Positions 1 to 8,091 are shown, counted from the first letter of the stretch. The stretch: 64,000 nt of DNA from Anaerolineales bacterium (GCA_019637675.1 JAHBVE010000001.1:124001-188000); one strand, 5' to 3'. The notes: a model not told the origin generated them from the sequence alone. Translations and numbers: made by a program.

Positions 1-804
1 GGCGTTGGTGGCCTCGAGCACATCGCTGATCAGGATGCCCACCAGCCGCCGGATGATCTGGTGGCGCAGCAGCTCGCTCATCTCGCCCTTGCCGTCCCAG
101 CCCACGCTCTCGATCACCTGTTTCCACAGCGCCAGCTCGCTGAACATCTCATGGTGGATCATGCCCGAGCGCAGGCCATCGTCCAGGTCGTGCGTGGTGT
201 AGGCCAGCTCATCGGCAATGTTGGCGATCTGCGCCTCCAGATTGCCGCGCAACTCCGGGTTGAAGTCCGTCGCGTCCGAGACGTCATAGTCGGTCTCGTG
301 CTTGACGATGCCCTCGCGCACTTCCCAGGTCAGGTTGAGGCCTGGCCAGTTGGGGAAGCGCCGCTCCAGCTTGGTGACGATGCGGAACGATTGCTTGTTG
401 TGGTCGTAGCCGCCGTGGTCCTTGAGTAGCTCGTTCAACGTGGCCTCACCGGAGTGGCCGAAGGCCGCGTGCCCCAGGTCGTGCGCCAGGCAGATCGCCT
501 CGATCAGGTCTTCGTTGCCGCCCAGCGCCCGCGCGATCGTGCGGCCCACCTGGGCCACTTCCAGCGTGTGCGTCAGCCGCGTGCGGAAGTAGTCGCCCTC
601 AAAGTTATTGAAGACCTGCGTCTTGTACTCCAGGCGGCGGAACGCCGTGGTGTGAATGATGCGGTCACGGTCACGCTGGAACGCAGTGCGGTACTCCGGC
701 TCGCTGTCGGGATATTCGCGGCCTTTGCTGTCGCGGCTGCGCATCCCATACGGCGCCAGGGTCTGGTCCTCGTACTGTTCAAGCAGTTGGCGAGTAATGA
801 TCAT
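1..804 (-). CDS. dgt: Deoxyguanosinetriphosphate triphosphohydrolase (dGTPase), 3' end cut by window edge
   Basis: The frame reads from ATG at 804 to the left edge without a stop, giving the first 268 residues. It shows the HD-domain layout of the dGTPase family: H79 in RLTHTLEV, then H108-D109 in CLAHDLGHAAFGH with H112 and H117, and a later segment ANIADELAYTTHDLDDG. The family hydrolyses dNTPs, classically dGTP, to deoxynucleoside and triphosphate and helps balance nucleotide pools. A good promoter lies directly upstream, with the -10 box ending 9 bases before the ATG, so little or no 5' UTR is expected. The C-terminus lies outside the window. The family is certain; substrate range is inferred. 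Confidence 0.93.
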   Translation of the reverse strand, partial: MIITRQLLEQYEDQTLAPYGMRSRDSKGREYPDSEPEYRTAFQRDRDRIIHTTAFRRLEYKTQVFNNFEGDYFRTRLTHTLEVAQVGRTIARALGGNEDLIEAICLAHDLGHAAFGHSGEATLNELLKDHGGYDHNKQSFRIVTKLERRFPNWPGLNLTWEVREGIVKHETDYDVSDATDFNPELRGNLEAQIANIADELAYTTHDLDDGLRSGMIHHEMFSELALWKQVIESVGWDGKGEMSELLRHQIIRRLVGILISDVLEATNA

Positions 805-813
805 CGTATGAAA

Positions 814-842
814 AGTCTAGTTGATGGCTATGGGACTGTCAA
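814..842 (-). promoter_or_regulatory. Promoter of dgt (TTGACA-N17-TAGACT)
   Basis: On the minus strand, TTGACA (842-837) and TAGACT (819-814) are separated by 17 bases. Only 9 bases separate the -10 box from the dgt ATG at 804, so transcription should begin within a few bases of the start codon. Confidence 0.75.
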
Positions 843-853
843 TTGCATAAATC

Positions 854-931
854 AGGGAGCAGTGAGCCGTAGTCAGTGATCAGTATTAGTCCGATCACTG
901 CTCACAGATCACTGATCACTCATCACTGGTG
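854..931. repeat. Inverted heptanucleotide arrays, consensus ACTGATC
   Basis: The left half reads in 7-base units like AGTGATC and AGTGAGC (854-881). The right half reads in units like ACTGATC, ACAGATC and ACTCATC (897-931). The two halves are reverse complements in consensus and could fold together. The array runs into the last codons and the stop codon of the isopentenyl phosphate kinase gene. The same heptad family recurs at 3544-3723. Confidence 0.75.
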
Positions 932-1719
932 ATTACCGTTCCCAGCTTCTCCCCCAGCAACGCCTTGCGAATGTTGCCGTCTTCCACGCCGGAGAATACG
1001 CTCACCTCGCACGCCGGCAGCGCCTGCACGATGCCCAGCATGCTCTCCACCTTGCTGGCCATGCCGCCGGTCACATCCGTCGCCGCCGAGGCGCCCGGCA
1101 GCGCCGCCATCTTGGCGTAGCTGGCCGGTGTGATGCGCGCGATCACGTCGCCGTCCGGGTAGCGGGTGTACACGCCGGCGTCGCTGCCCGCCAGCAGAAT
1201 GCGTGCCGGCCGCAGCTCCGCCGCCAGATGCGCGAACAAGTCTTCCGTCGAGAGGATCGTGCCGCCGAGCTCCGTATCGAACACCACATCGCCATACACC
1301 ACCGGCAGGATGCCGGCTTCCAGCGCTGCCCTCAGCGGCTGCAGGTTCCAGTGCTGTATGCGGCCGCCGGCGGCCAGCACGCTGCTCGCTGGCGCAAACG
1401 CCACCGCCGGCTGGTCAGCCACCGCCGCCAACGCGCCCATGATGGCCTGGTTGAGCGCGCTGGCATAGCGCCACACTTCCACAAAGCCGCGCCACTGCTC
1501 CGCCGTGTGTACGCCCTGGCGCGTGCCATATTTCTTGGCCGGCACATGCCCGAACGAGCCTGAGCCGTGGCCCAGCAGGATGCGCAGCTCAGGCTTGGCC
1601 TGGCGCGCCGCCGCGATCTCTTCCACAATGCGGCGCACAAGCTCCGGGCGCAGCATAGCCTCGGTGTGCTTGTCGGTGATCAGCGATCCGCCCAGTTTCA
1701 GGAATATGAGCTCGCTCAT
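916..1719 (-). CDS. Isopentenyl phosphate kinase
   Basis: This 267-residue amino-acid-kinase-fold protein should convert isopentenyl phosphate plus ATP into isopentenyl diphosphate, the last step of the alternative mevalonate pathway. The N-terminus has the ATP-binding FLKLGGSLITDK stretch. Residues 50-58 form GHGSGSFGH, whose histidine-containing glycine motif is typical of isopentenyl phosphate kinases and separates them from glutamate or aspartate kinases. GSDAGVYTRYPDG and VTGGMASKVESM complete the family pattern. Its ATG overlaps the stop of the mevalonate kinase gene (ATGA), so the two are translationally coupled. The final codons lie inside a heptad repeat. Confidence 0.92.
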   Translation of the reverse strand: MSELIFLKLGGSLITDKHTEAMLRPELVRRIVEEIAAARQAKPELRILLGHGSGSFGHVPAKKYGTRQGVHTAEQWRGFVEVWRYASALNQAIMGALAAVADQPAVAFAPASSVLAAGGRIQHWNLQPLRAALEAGILPVVYGDVVFDTELGGTILSTEDLFAHLAAELRPARILLAGSDAGVYTRYPDGDVIARITPASYAKMAALPGASAATDVTGGMASKVESMLGIVQALPACEVSVFSGVEDGNIRKALLGEKLGTVITSDE

Positions 1720-2654
1720 GCCACCACCGTGTGCAGCGTGCTGCTCGCCCCGGCGGCGCGCAACGCCGCTTCCAGCGCGGCAGGGTCGCCGGCCGCCAGG
1801 GCCAGCATGTTGCCGCCCCGCCCGCCGCCGGAGAGCTTGGCGCCCAGGGCGCCGGCCGCTCGGGCGGCAGCCACCAGCGCATCCAGCTCGGGCGACGATA
1901 CGTCCAGTTGTTGCAGCAGGGCGTGGTTCTGGTCCATCAACTGGCCTAGCTCAGCCAGCTCGCCGCGCTCCAGTGCACGACGCGCCGCTTTGGCGATTTG
2001 GCCGATTTCAGCGAACACCGCCTCATAGCGCTCCGGCTCGGCCTGCCAGGCGGCGCGCACATCCCCCACGGTTACTTTGGTCGGGCTGGGGATGCCGGTA
2101 TCGGCAATCACCAAATTCAGCGGCGCGCTGAGCGTGAAGGTTTGCAGCGGCTCGCCCTTGATGAAATACACCGGCCGGTTGTAAGTAATGACGGTGTTGT
2201 CGATGCCTGAGGGTGTGCCGTGGTGAATTTTTTCGACCTCGAACGCCACCGCGCTGACATGCGCATCCGCCAGCGGGTGGCCCAAGAAGCCGGACAGGGC
2301 GCGGGCGATGGCCACGCTGACCGCCGCCCCGGAGCCCAGCCCCGCCGCCACCGGGATGGTCGAGCTGACCTTGATCGTGACCGCCAGCGGGTGCTGCACG
2401 CCCATCGCCTCCAGCGTGAAGCGCACCGCCGCCGCCAGCGGGTGCTGAGGGTCCAGCTGGTCGAGGTCGGCGTCCACGCCCACTTCGGGCGCCTGGATGC
2501 GGATGCGCCCGCTGGGCGCATTGAACAGCGGGCGCACCAGCGCCCGCGCCGCCACCTGCTGCACCGGCACGGCAATGGCCGGCTGCCCGTACACGGCGGC
2601 GTGCTCGCCGAACAAGATCACTTTGCCGGGGGCCGCCCCGGTGCCTGCAGGCAT
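1716..2654 (-). CDS. mvk: Mevalonate kinase (GHMP family)
   Basis: This 312-residue GHMP kinase should phosphorylate mevalonate to mevalonate-5-phosphate. It shows motif 1 (APGKVILFGEHAAVYG, about 8-23), motif 2 (PVAAGLGSGAAVS, about 101-113), a catalytic-Asp segment TPSGIDNTV near 152, and a variant motif 3, KLSGGGRGGNMLAL. I place the start at 2654, two bases after the UbiA stop codon. An in-frame ATG at 2696 would overlap UbiA by about 40 bases and add an unconserved leader. With the kinase that follows, it marks a mevalonate route to isoprenoids. No phosphomevalonate decarboxylase or kinase is present in the window. Confidence 0.93.
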   Translation of the reverse strand: MPAGTGAAPGKVILFGEHAAVYGQPAIAVPVQQVAARALVRPLFNAPSGRIRIQAPEVGVDADLDQLDPQHPLAAAVRFTLEAMGVQHPLAVTIKVSSTIPVAAGLGSGAAVSVAIARALSGFLGHPLADAHVSAVAFEVEKIHHGTPSGIDNTVITYNRPVYFIKGEPLQTFTLSAPLNLVIADTGIPSPTKVTVGDVRAAWQAEPERYEAVFAEIGQIAKAARRALERGELAELGQLMDQNHALLQQLDVSSPELDALVAAARAAGALGAKLSGGGRGGNMLALAAGDPAALEAALRAAGASSTLHTVVA

Positions 2655-2656
2655 CG

Positions 2657-3532
2657 TCACGAGATATAGAAGATCAGCAGAATGGTCAACGCCCACAACA
2701 CCAGGTCGATCTGCAGCGGGCGGTCGGCGAACAATATATCCTCCGGTGCCTCACCGGAGTCTTTGACCTGCACCAGATACAGATAACGAAAGAAACCGTA
2801 CAGCACGAACGGGATCGTCAGCATCATGCTGTGGTTCTCCGGCAGGTTGGGGGCCGAGAAGGTGTACAGGCTGTAGGTCAGGATCGCCAGGCTCAGCACG
2901 ATCAGCAGCAACTGGTCGAGGAAGTTTTCGGTGTAACCGGCCAGCACTTTACGCGTGCGCGCGCTGCCCTTGGCCTTGATCTCGGCCCGGCGCTTGCCGA
3001 TCCCGAGGAACAGCGCAAAGAACGTGGTGAACACATACAGCCAGGGCGAGAAGCGCACCACATCGATCAGCGCCACACCCGCGCCAACCCGCAACACGTA
3101 GAACATCGCCAGCACGATCACATCAATGATGGCGATGTGCTTGAACCAGCTGGAGTAAGCGAAGTTGAGCGCCAGGTACACGACGCAGATCATGCCGAAC
3201 ACCGGCGAGAGCCAGAAGCCGCCCACCAGTGCCACCAGCATGAACACGCCCGCCGCGCTCGCTGCCAGCCACACCGGCAGGGCGCCGGAGGCCAGCGGGC
3301 GGTGTTTCTTGCGCGGATGGCGCCGGTCCGCTTCCACGTCCAGGATGTCGTTCAATAGATACACGCTGCTGCTCAACAGGCAGAAGAACACGAAGCCCAG
3401 CACGGTCTGTTTGAGCGGGCCAAGCTGGGTTAGCTGGCGGTCAAACACCAGCCCGGCGAACAGCAGCACGTTCTTGGCCCACTGCTTCGGGCGCATATTC
3501 TTGAACAATGCGATCAGCATGCGCGGAATCAT
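2657..3532 (-). CDS. UbiA-family prenyltransferase, decaprenyl-phosphate phosphoribosyltransferase-like
   Basis: This 291-residue polytopic membrane protein has the UbiA aspartate motif as NDILDVEADRRHP (about 61-73), followed by RKKHRPLASGALP, the form found in decaprenyl-phosphate phosphoribosyltransferases. Those enzymes move 5-phosphoribose onto a polyprenyl phosphate for arabinose-type cell-envelope glycans. Several hydrophobic segments follow through to the C-terminus. ATG 3532 (MIPRMLIAL) is preferred. An upstream in-frame ATG at 3610 would have to translate the heptad-repeat region, which looks non-coding; ATG 3520 is also possible. It is first in an operon with the two isoprenoid kinases, which fits use of a polyprenyl substrate. 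The exact substrate is inferred. Confidence 0.82.
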   Translation of the reverse strand: MIPRMLIALFKNMRPKQWAKNVLLFAGLVFDRQLTQLGPLKQTVLGFVFFCLLSSSVYLLNDILDVEADRRHPRKKHRPLASGALPVWLAASAAGVFMLVALVGGFWLSPVFGMICVVYLALNFAYSSWFKHIAIIDVIVLAMFYVLRVGAGVALIDVVRFSPWLYVFTTFFALFLGIGKRRAEIKAKGSARTRKVLAGYTENFLDQLLLIVLSLAILTYSLYTFSAPNLPENHSMMLTIPFVLYGFFRYLYLVQVKDSGEAPEDILFADRPLQIDLVLWALTILLIFYIS

Positions 3533-3543
3533 AGCATCTAAAC

Positions 3544-3723
3544 AGCGAGTGAGCCGTGAACAGGGAACGGTGAACGGGGATGAGTGAACAGTGAACAGTG
3601 AGAGGTACAAGCAACTATTGCTGCTACGAGCTTACGGGCACTGATCACTGCTCCCCGATCACTGATCCCTAATCCCTAATCACTGACCCCCAATCACTGA
3701 TCCCCGATCCCTGCTCCCTCATC
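3544..3723. repeat. Inverted heptanucleotide arrays upstream of tlyA
   Basis: About nine 7-base units of consensus GAACAGT run from 3544 to 3606. After a 33-base gap, twelve units of consensus ACTGATC/CCTAATC run in strict 7-base register from 3640 to 3723. The consensus of one array is close to the reverse complement of the other. This is the same repeat family as at 854-931. It separates the divergent UbiA and tlyA genes. Confidence 0.8.
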
Positions 3724-3728
3724 CCTGG

Positions 3729-3736
3729 TATAGAAT
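3729..3736 (+). promoter_or_regulatory. -10 box of tlyA, leaderless arrangement
   Basis: TATAGAAT lies so that TAGAAT (3731-3736) ends 6 bases before the ATG at 3743. No Shine-Dalgarno sequence can fit between them, so the start of transcription should coincide with the start codon. Confidence 0.6.
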
Positions 3737-3742
3737 CCCCGC

Positions 3743-4534
3743 ATGCCCAAACAACGCGCCGACCTGCTCCTGGTGCAGCGCGGCCTGGCCGAAACCCGCA
3801 GCCAGGCCCAGCGCCTGCTCATGGCCGGCCAGGTGCGGCACAACGGCCAGATCGTCGACAAGCCCGGTGCGCTGCTGCCGGATGACGCCGCCCTCGAGCT
3901 GGCCGCCCGGCCGCCCTTCGTTTCGCGCGGCGGCGAGAAGCTGCAAGCCGCCCTGGATGGCTTCGGCATCCAGCTGGGCGGCTGGGTCGCCGCCGATGTG
4001 GGCGCCTCCACCGGCGGCTTCACCGATTGCCTGCTGCAGCGCGGCGCGGTCAAGGTCTACGCCATCGATGTCGGCAAGGGCCAGCTGCACTGGCAGCTGC
4101 GCCAGGACCCGCGCGTAGTCGTGATGGAAGAGACCAACGCCCGCAATGTGACCGCCTTGCCCGAATTGGTGGATGCGGTCGTGGTGGACGCTTCGTTCAT
4201 CTCGCTCAAGACCCTGCTGCCTGTGTTCCAGCACTGGCTCAAGCCGAGCGGGCAGGTGCTGGCCCTTATCAAGCCGCAGTTCGAGGCTGGCAAGAAGGAA
4301 GTCGCCCGCGGCAAAGGCGTGATCCGCGACGCCGCCGTGCATCGCCGCGTGCTGCAAGACATACTTGATTTTGTCGGCCAGCAAGGTCTCGCCGTGCGCG
4401 GCCTGCTGCGCTCGCCCGTGCTTGGCCCCAAGGGCAACGTTGAATTCCTGCTGTGGGCGCAGGCGGCCCCCGCCGCCAGCGCCCAGCAGCCCGATCTCGA
4501 CGCGGTGCTGGCCGCGCCCGACACGGAGGCATAG
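3743..4534 (+). CDS. tlyA: TlyA-family rRNA (cytidine-2'-O)-methyltransferase
   Basis: This 263-residue protein has an N-terminal S4 RNA-binding domain (about 1-60) and an FtsJ/RrmJ-like methyltransferase fold. The SAM-binding motif DVGASTGGFTD is at 85-95, and VVVDASFISLKTLLP and LIKPQFEAGKKEVARGKGVIRD follow as in TlyA. Family members 2'-O-methylate cytidines in 16S and 23S rRNA, and some are annotated as haemolysins. Length is typical. A YjbR-like gene follows after one base. Confidence 0.93.
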   Translation: MPKQRADLLLVQRGLAETRSQAQRLLMAGQVRHNGQIVDKPGALLPDDAALELAARPPFVSRGGEKLQAALDGFGIQLGGWVAADVGASTGGFTDCLLQRGAVKVYAIDVGKGQLHWQLRQDPRVVVMEETNARNVTALPELVDAVVVDASFISLKTLLPVFQHWLKPSGQVLALIKPQFEAGKKEVARGKGVIRDAAVHRRVLQDILDFVGQQGLAVRGLLRSPVLGPKGNVEFLLWAQAAPAASAQQPDLDAVLAAPDTEA

Positions 4535-4535
4535 C

Positions 4536-4904
4536 ATGGCTAAATTGCAGACCCACGCCGGCGTGCTGGCTTACCTGTCACGCAAACCTGGCGCCGACGA
4601 TAGCTATCCATTCGGCCCTGGTGCACGCGTCTTCAAGGTGGGCGGCAAGATGTTCGCCCTCATCGGCGAAGATGAGCCCACCCTGACCCTCAACCTCAAA
4701 TGTGACCCTGAAGACGCCCTGGCCCTACGCGCCGCCTACCCGAAGTGGGTGCGGCCTGGCTATCACATGAACAAAAAACATTGGAACACCGTCGTCGTCG
4801 GCGAAGGCTTACCCGATGATGTCCTGCGCGAAATGATCGACCATTCCTACGCCCTGGTCGTCGCCAGCCTGCCCAAAGCCGTCCGAACCATGCTACAGGG
4901 GTAG
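4536..4904 (+). CDS. MmcQ/YjbR family protein
   Basis: This 122-residue protein of the YjbR (CyaY-like fold) family carries the family pattern: a start with Pro-Gly-Ala and aromatic residues (LSRKPGADDSYPFGPGARVFKVGGKMFALI), then LNLKCDPEDALALR, then a C-terminal MNKKHWNTVVV segment. ATG 4536 is chosen because it sits one base past the tlyA stop and begins the conserved region. The family is of uncertain function and often regarded as DNA-binding. It is probably co-transcribed with tlyA. Confidence 0.85.
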   Translation: MAKLQTHAGVLAYLSRKPGADDSYPFGPGARVFKVGGKMFALIGEDEPTLTLNLKCDPEDALALRAAYPKWVRPGYHMNKKHWNTVVVGEGLPDDVLREMIDHSYALVVASLPKAVRTMLQG

Positions 4905-4913
4905 CGAGGCTGT

Positions 4914-4945
4914 GGGTGTACGCTGCGCAGCGTACACCCGTTTCT
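4914..4945 (+). terminator. Perfect 26-base palindrome, possible weak terminator
   Basis: Positions 4914-4926 are the exact reverse complement of 4927-4939 (arms GGGTGTACGCTGC), followed by GTTTCT. It lies 10 bases after the YjbR-like gene. The T-run is poor and there is no true loop base, so termination is uncertain. Confidence 0.35.
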
Positions 4946-4946
4946 C

Positions 4947-5006
4947 GTCATTGCGAGGAGTGCTGAAAGTTGCATGTTCATGCAACTTTCAGCCCCGAAG
5001 CAATCT
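4947..5006. repeat. Palindromic intergenic repeat, ATTGC/GCAAT type with inner hairpin
   Basis: The outer arms are GTCATTGCGAGGAG and CCGAAGCAATCT. Between them is a second perfect hairpin, TGAAAGTTGCAT with ATGCAACTTTCA. Near-identical copies lie at 49625 and 54663, with a rearranged one at 24280. It fills most of the gap between the convergent YjbR-like and DUF2071 genes. Confidence 0.8.
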
Positions 5007-5083
5007 CCAAGATAGTCAAGTAAAAGAACCAGATTGCGTCGCTAGCGCTGCTACGCAGCGCAACTCGCACTGACGGCTCGGCC

Positions 5084-5863
5084 TTACGCCAACCCCGGCG
5101 GCAAATAGATCGTAAACTCCGTCTCCGCCTGCACCAGCACACTATACGGCCTGCGCTGTTCCTCAAAACTGGCCACCCCCAATCGCTCCAGCGCCTCAAA
5201 GCGCGCCTCCACCACCTCCGCCACCTGCATCTCCAGCTTGTCGTGCCAAATGCTGTAGCTGCCCAGCCTGCCGTCCCGCCGCGTGTAGTACCCGCTCAGC
5301 GGGTGGGTCAGATACACCCGCGCCGTCTCTTCGTCCGGGAAGCCGTCATGCAACTGCGTCAGGCCTTCGGTCTGCCGCAACTGCAACTGCGCACCGCCCC
5401 ACGCCGAACGCGTCTCGATCGCATAGTGGCTGTAGCGCCCGTCCGCGCCCAGCCTGCAGTCAAAGTGCATGCGCCCGTGGTGCCACGGCAGCTTCCATAG
5501 ATAACGGGGAATGACAACGGTCAGCGAATCCAGCAGGCTACCCAGGAACCACACGCACGGCTTGCCCGTGCTGCGGTCCATCACATACACGCGGTAATTG
5601 GTCTGCCCAAAACGAAACTGCGGGGAGGGGTAGGCCGCCAGCCGGAAGTCCAGTTCCTGAAACGGCACCACGGATACCAGCGCGCGCGGCTCGCCGTTGA
5701 CTGGCACGGTCAGCAGCTCAAAACGCTCATGCACCAGTGGGCGCAGCCGCTCGGGCGGCACGGCGTAGGTGATGATGGCAAAGTGCAGCAGGGTGCTGAC
5801 CACATCAATGCCGCGTGGCTGCGGCCGCGGCCGGGCCTCGTCTGCAAAGCGCAGCGGCAGCAC
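5084..5863 (-). CDS. DUF2071 (YqjF-like) family protein
   Basis: This soluble protein of 259 residues has the DUF2071 pattern: an N-terminal segment with VPPERLRPLVHERFELL, then ALVSVVPFQELDFR, a QTNYRVYVMDRSTGKPCVWFLGSLLDS core, and a C-terminal VLVQAETEFTIYLPP. No catalytic residues are established for the family. It lies 4 bases downstream of xseB, so it is probably transcribed with the exonuclease VII genes, but nothing in it suggests a shared job. Confidence 0.82.
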   Translation of the reverse strand: MLPLRFADEARPRPQPRGIDVVSTLLHFAIITYAVPPERLRPLVHERFELLTVPVNGEPRALVSVVPFQELDFRLAAYPSPQFRFGQTNYRVYVMDRSTGKPCVWFLGSLLDSLTVVIPRYLWKLPWHHGRMHFDCRLGADGRYSHYAIETRSAWGGAQLQLRQTEGLTQLHDGFPDEETARVYLTHPLSGYYTRRDGRLGSYSIWHDKLEMQVAEVVEARFEALERLGVASFEEQRRPYSVLVQAETEFTIYLPPGLA

Positions 5864-5867
5864 TGCG

Positions 5868-6092
5868 CTATTCCAGCTCGCTCAGGCTGCCATCTGCGCC
5901 CAGCTGCTGCACGCGCAGCTCGGCGCTGTCCAGCAGTTCGCCGCAGTGCTTGGCCAGCTGCTGGCCGCGCTCGTACAGCGCCAGAGCCGCATCCAGGTCG
6001 CCCACCTCGGCTTCCAGTTGCTGCACGATACCTTCCAGTTCTTCCATGGCCTGGTCATAGCTCAGGCTGCTGATCTCTTTGGGCTTGGCCAT
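5868..6092 (-). CDS. xseB: Exonuclease VII small subunit
   Basis: This 74-residue helical protein has the XseB signature SYDQAMEELEGIVQQLEAEVGDLDAALALYERGQQL. Several XseB subunits bind each XseA to form exonuclease VII, which degrades single-stranded DNA from both ends. The start codon directly abuts the xseA stop (xseA ends at 6093), so translation is coupled. Confidence 0.95.
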   Translation of the reverse strand: MAKPKEISSLSYDQAMEELEGIVQQLEAEVGDLDAALALYERGQQLAKHCGELLDSAELRVQQLGADGSLSELE

Positions 6093-7250
6093 TTAGTCTT
6101 CCTTCGTATCTATCACTTCTACGTTAAGAGTGCCGCGCTGCACGCGCACGTCCAGCGCGTCGCCGGGCTGCACCTCGCTTGCCGCCCGCACCAACTTCCC
6201 GTCGGCGGCGCGCACCACGGCGTAGCCGCGCTCCAGCACGGCCAGCGGGCTTAGCGCGCCCAACCGGGCTGCGATCCCCTGCAGGGTCGCCCGCTGCCAG
6301 CGTGCTCGTTGCGCCAGAGCGCGGCCGCTGCGCAGGCTTAGCTCATCCACGCGCTGGCGCGCCCGCAATATCTTGGCCGCCGGCGTCTGCCGCTCCAGCC
6401 GCCCGCGCACGGCGGCCAGCTGGCCGCGTAGTTCCTGCACATCCGGGGTGGAGATCTCCGCCGCCGCAGTGGGGGTGGGGGCGCGCAGGTCGGCCGCAAA
6501 GTCGGCAATGGTCACATCCGTTTCGTGGCCCACGCCGCTCACCACCACCGCGCGTGTGCGCACGATCGCCCGCGCCACGATCTCGCTGTTGAACGCCGCC
6601 AGGTCCTCCAGCGATCCGCCGCCGCGCACCAGCAGGATCAGGTCGGGCTGGGCGAATTGGTCCAATATCCCCAACGCATCTGCCACCAGGATCGCCGCGC
6701 TGGGCCCTTGCACCTGGGTTGGCGCCAGCACCACCTCGGCCAGCGGGTAGCGCCGCTCCAGCGTGTGCAGCACGTCTTGCAGCGCCGCCCCGGTCGCCGA
6801 GGTGACGATGCCGATGCGCCGCGGCCAGGCCGGCAGGCTGCGCTTGCGCTCGAACAAACCCTCAGCATCCAGCCGGTTCTTGAGTTCAATGAATTTTTGA
6901 TACAGCGTGCCGGCCCCGGCCGAGCGGATCTCATCCACGTACAGCTGGTAGCGGCCCTGGGCCTCGTAGATGCTCAACCCGCCGTGCACTTCGATGTGGT
7001 CGCCATTCTTGGGGATCTGCGCCTGCAGTTCGGCCGTGCTGCGCCACATCACACACGGCAGGGCCGCATCCCGATCTTTGAGCGTGAAATACCAATGCCC
7101 TGATTGCGGGCGCGAGAAATTCGATACCTCGCCCTGCACCCACAGGTTTTGGAATACATCCACCGCCTCGATCGCCCGCCGCAGCCCGCGGGTCAACTCG
7201 GTCACGGTGATCGCTTTGGGTTCAGAGGCGAACATGCCCATCTGTTGCAT
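6093..7250 (-). CDS. xseA: Exonuclease VII large subunit
   Basis: This 385-residue catalytic subunit starts with an OB-fold DNA-binding domain (VTELTRGLRRAIE...LWVQGEVSNF, PQSGHWYFTLKD). The nuclease core follows, with RIGIVTSATGAALQD, VRGGGSLEDLAAFNSE, SGVGHETDVTIADFAADLRAPTPTAAAE and a helical C-terminus that should hold XseB. Length is slightly below the usual 400-450 residues. ATG 7250 is used; ATG 7241 (MGMFASEP) is also possible. Confidence 0.95.
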   Translation of the reverse strand: MQQMGMFASEPKAITVTELTRGLRRAIEAVDVFQNLWVQGEVSNFSRPQSGHWYFTLKDRDAALPCVMWRSTAELQAQIPKNGDHIEVHGGLSIYEAQGRYQLYVDEIRSAGAGTLYQKFIELKNRLDAEGLFERKRSLPAWPRRIGIVTSATGAALQDVLHTLERRYPLAEVVLAPTQVQGPSAAILVADALGILDQFAQPDLILLVRGGGSLEDLAAFNSEIVARAIVRTRAVVVSGVGHETDVTIADFAADLRAPTPTAAAEISTPDVQELRGQLAAVRGRLERQTPAAKILRARQRVDELSLRSGRALAQRARWQRATLQGIAARLGALSPLAVLERGYAVVRAADGKLVRAASEVQPGDALDVRVQRGTLNVEVIDTKED

Positions 7251-7611
7251 GCGTGCAGGATACTGTCCGCCCGTGGGCGCGTCAAGCCAACCGCACTTCT
7301 GTCAAGCCTCATGCATATTTTGCAAGGGCGGCTGGGCCTGCGCTTGCTTTGTCCTAAAAGTACGATTTGTGTGCAACGCGGGTCTCACTGAGGCCCAGTG
7401 TAGATTGCAATTCCACTGTTACCGTCTGGAGGGGGTACTTAGGGGGAACTGGCAGTTCCCCCTAAGCGGGGTCAGGGGCAGGGCCCCTGAAAAAAGAGAA
7501 GCTAAGTTCTTATGTAGAAAGCGCAAGAGTGGCCAGATATCAGTAAGCCAGAATGCGCTTCGCCCTACACGCTGGTATAAGCTCATCCCGCCCTCCTGCT
7601 ACAATTCGCCC
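7251..7611. repeat. Non-coding gap with two strong palindromes
   Basis: No gene is visible in these 361 bases. A perfect 27-base palindrome lies at 7439-7465 (arms TTAGGGGGAACTG, one central base). A second hairpin is at 7472-7490 (TCAGGGGC/GCCCCTGA). A run of A follows rather than T, so they are not ordinary terminators on the plus strand, and they look like repeat-type palindromes. The right end holds the promoter of the HIT gene. Confidence 0.55.
7600..7605 (+). promoter_or_regulatory. Extended -10 box of HIT gene, leaderless arrangement
   Basis: TGC-TACAAT is an extended -10 element that ends 6 bases before the ATG at 7612. There is no room for a ribosome binding site. Confidence 0.6.
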
Positions 7612-8091
7612 ATGCAGCGCCTCTTCTCCCCCTGGCGTAAGCCCTACATCGAACGCAAGCCCGATCCTGATGCCTGCGTCTTCTGCCTGGCCCTGGCCCA
7701 GCCCGATAGCGCCGAGAATTTGATCCTGCACCGCGGCCAGCACGCCTTTGTCATGCTCAACCGCTATCCCTACACCAGCGGCCACCTGATGGTGCTGCCC
7801 CTGGCGCATGTCGCCCGCCTGGATGCCCTCACCCCGCTCGCCCGCGCCGAGATGATGGAGCTGCAGACCCAGGCCATCGCCGCCCTCGAAGCCGAATACA
7901 CCCCGCAGGGCTTCAACCTCGGCGCCAACTTAGGCGCAGCCGCCGGCGCCGGCATCGCCGAGCATCTCCACCTGCACATCGTGCCGCGCTGGGCCGGCGA
8001 TACCAACTTCACCGCCACCGTCGGCAACACCCGCGTGCTGCCTGAAACGCTGGAGGACACCTGGGCGCGCCTGCAGGCGGCCTGGAAGTAG
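7612..8091 (+). CDS. HIT family hydrolase/phosphorylase (Fhit/Ap4A type)
   Basis: This 159-residue protein has the histidine triad HLHLHIVPRW (His118, 120, 122) preceded by a CVFC pair at 22-25 and RYPYTSGHLMVLP. The N-terminal PWRKPYIE and the C-terminal TRVLPETLEDTWARL resemble the Ap4A phosphorylase/Fhit-like branch, which cleaves dinucleoside polyphosphates. The start is ATG 7612, seen from the leaderless promoter; upstream in-frame codons run through non-coding palindromes. A second, HINT-type HIT protein lies at 54101. Confidence 0.9.
   Translation: MQRLFSPWRKPYIERKPDPDACVFCLALAQPDSAENLILHRGQHAFVMLNRYPYTSGHLMVLPLAHVARLDALTPLARAEMMELQTQAIAALEAEYTPQGFNLGANLGAAAGAGIAEHLHLHIVPRWAGDTNFTATVGNTRVLPETLEDTWARLQAAWK

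Noticed and set aside
7439..7490. Strong palindromes before the HIT gene as terminators
   Set aside because: No T-run follows on the plus strand, and both genes flanking the gap are transcribed away from it.
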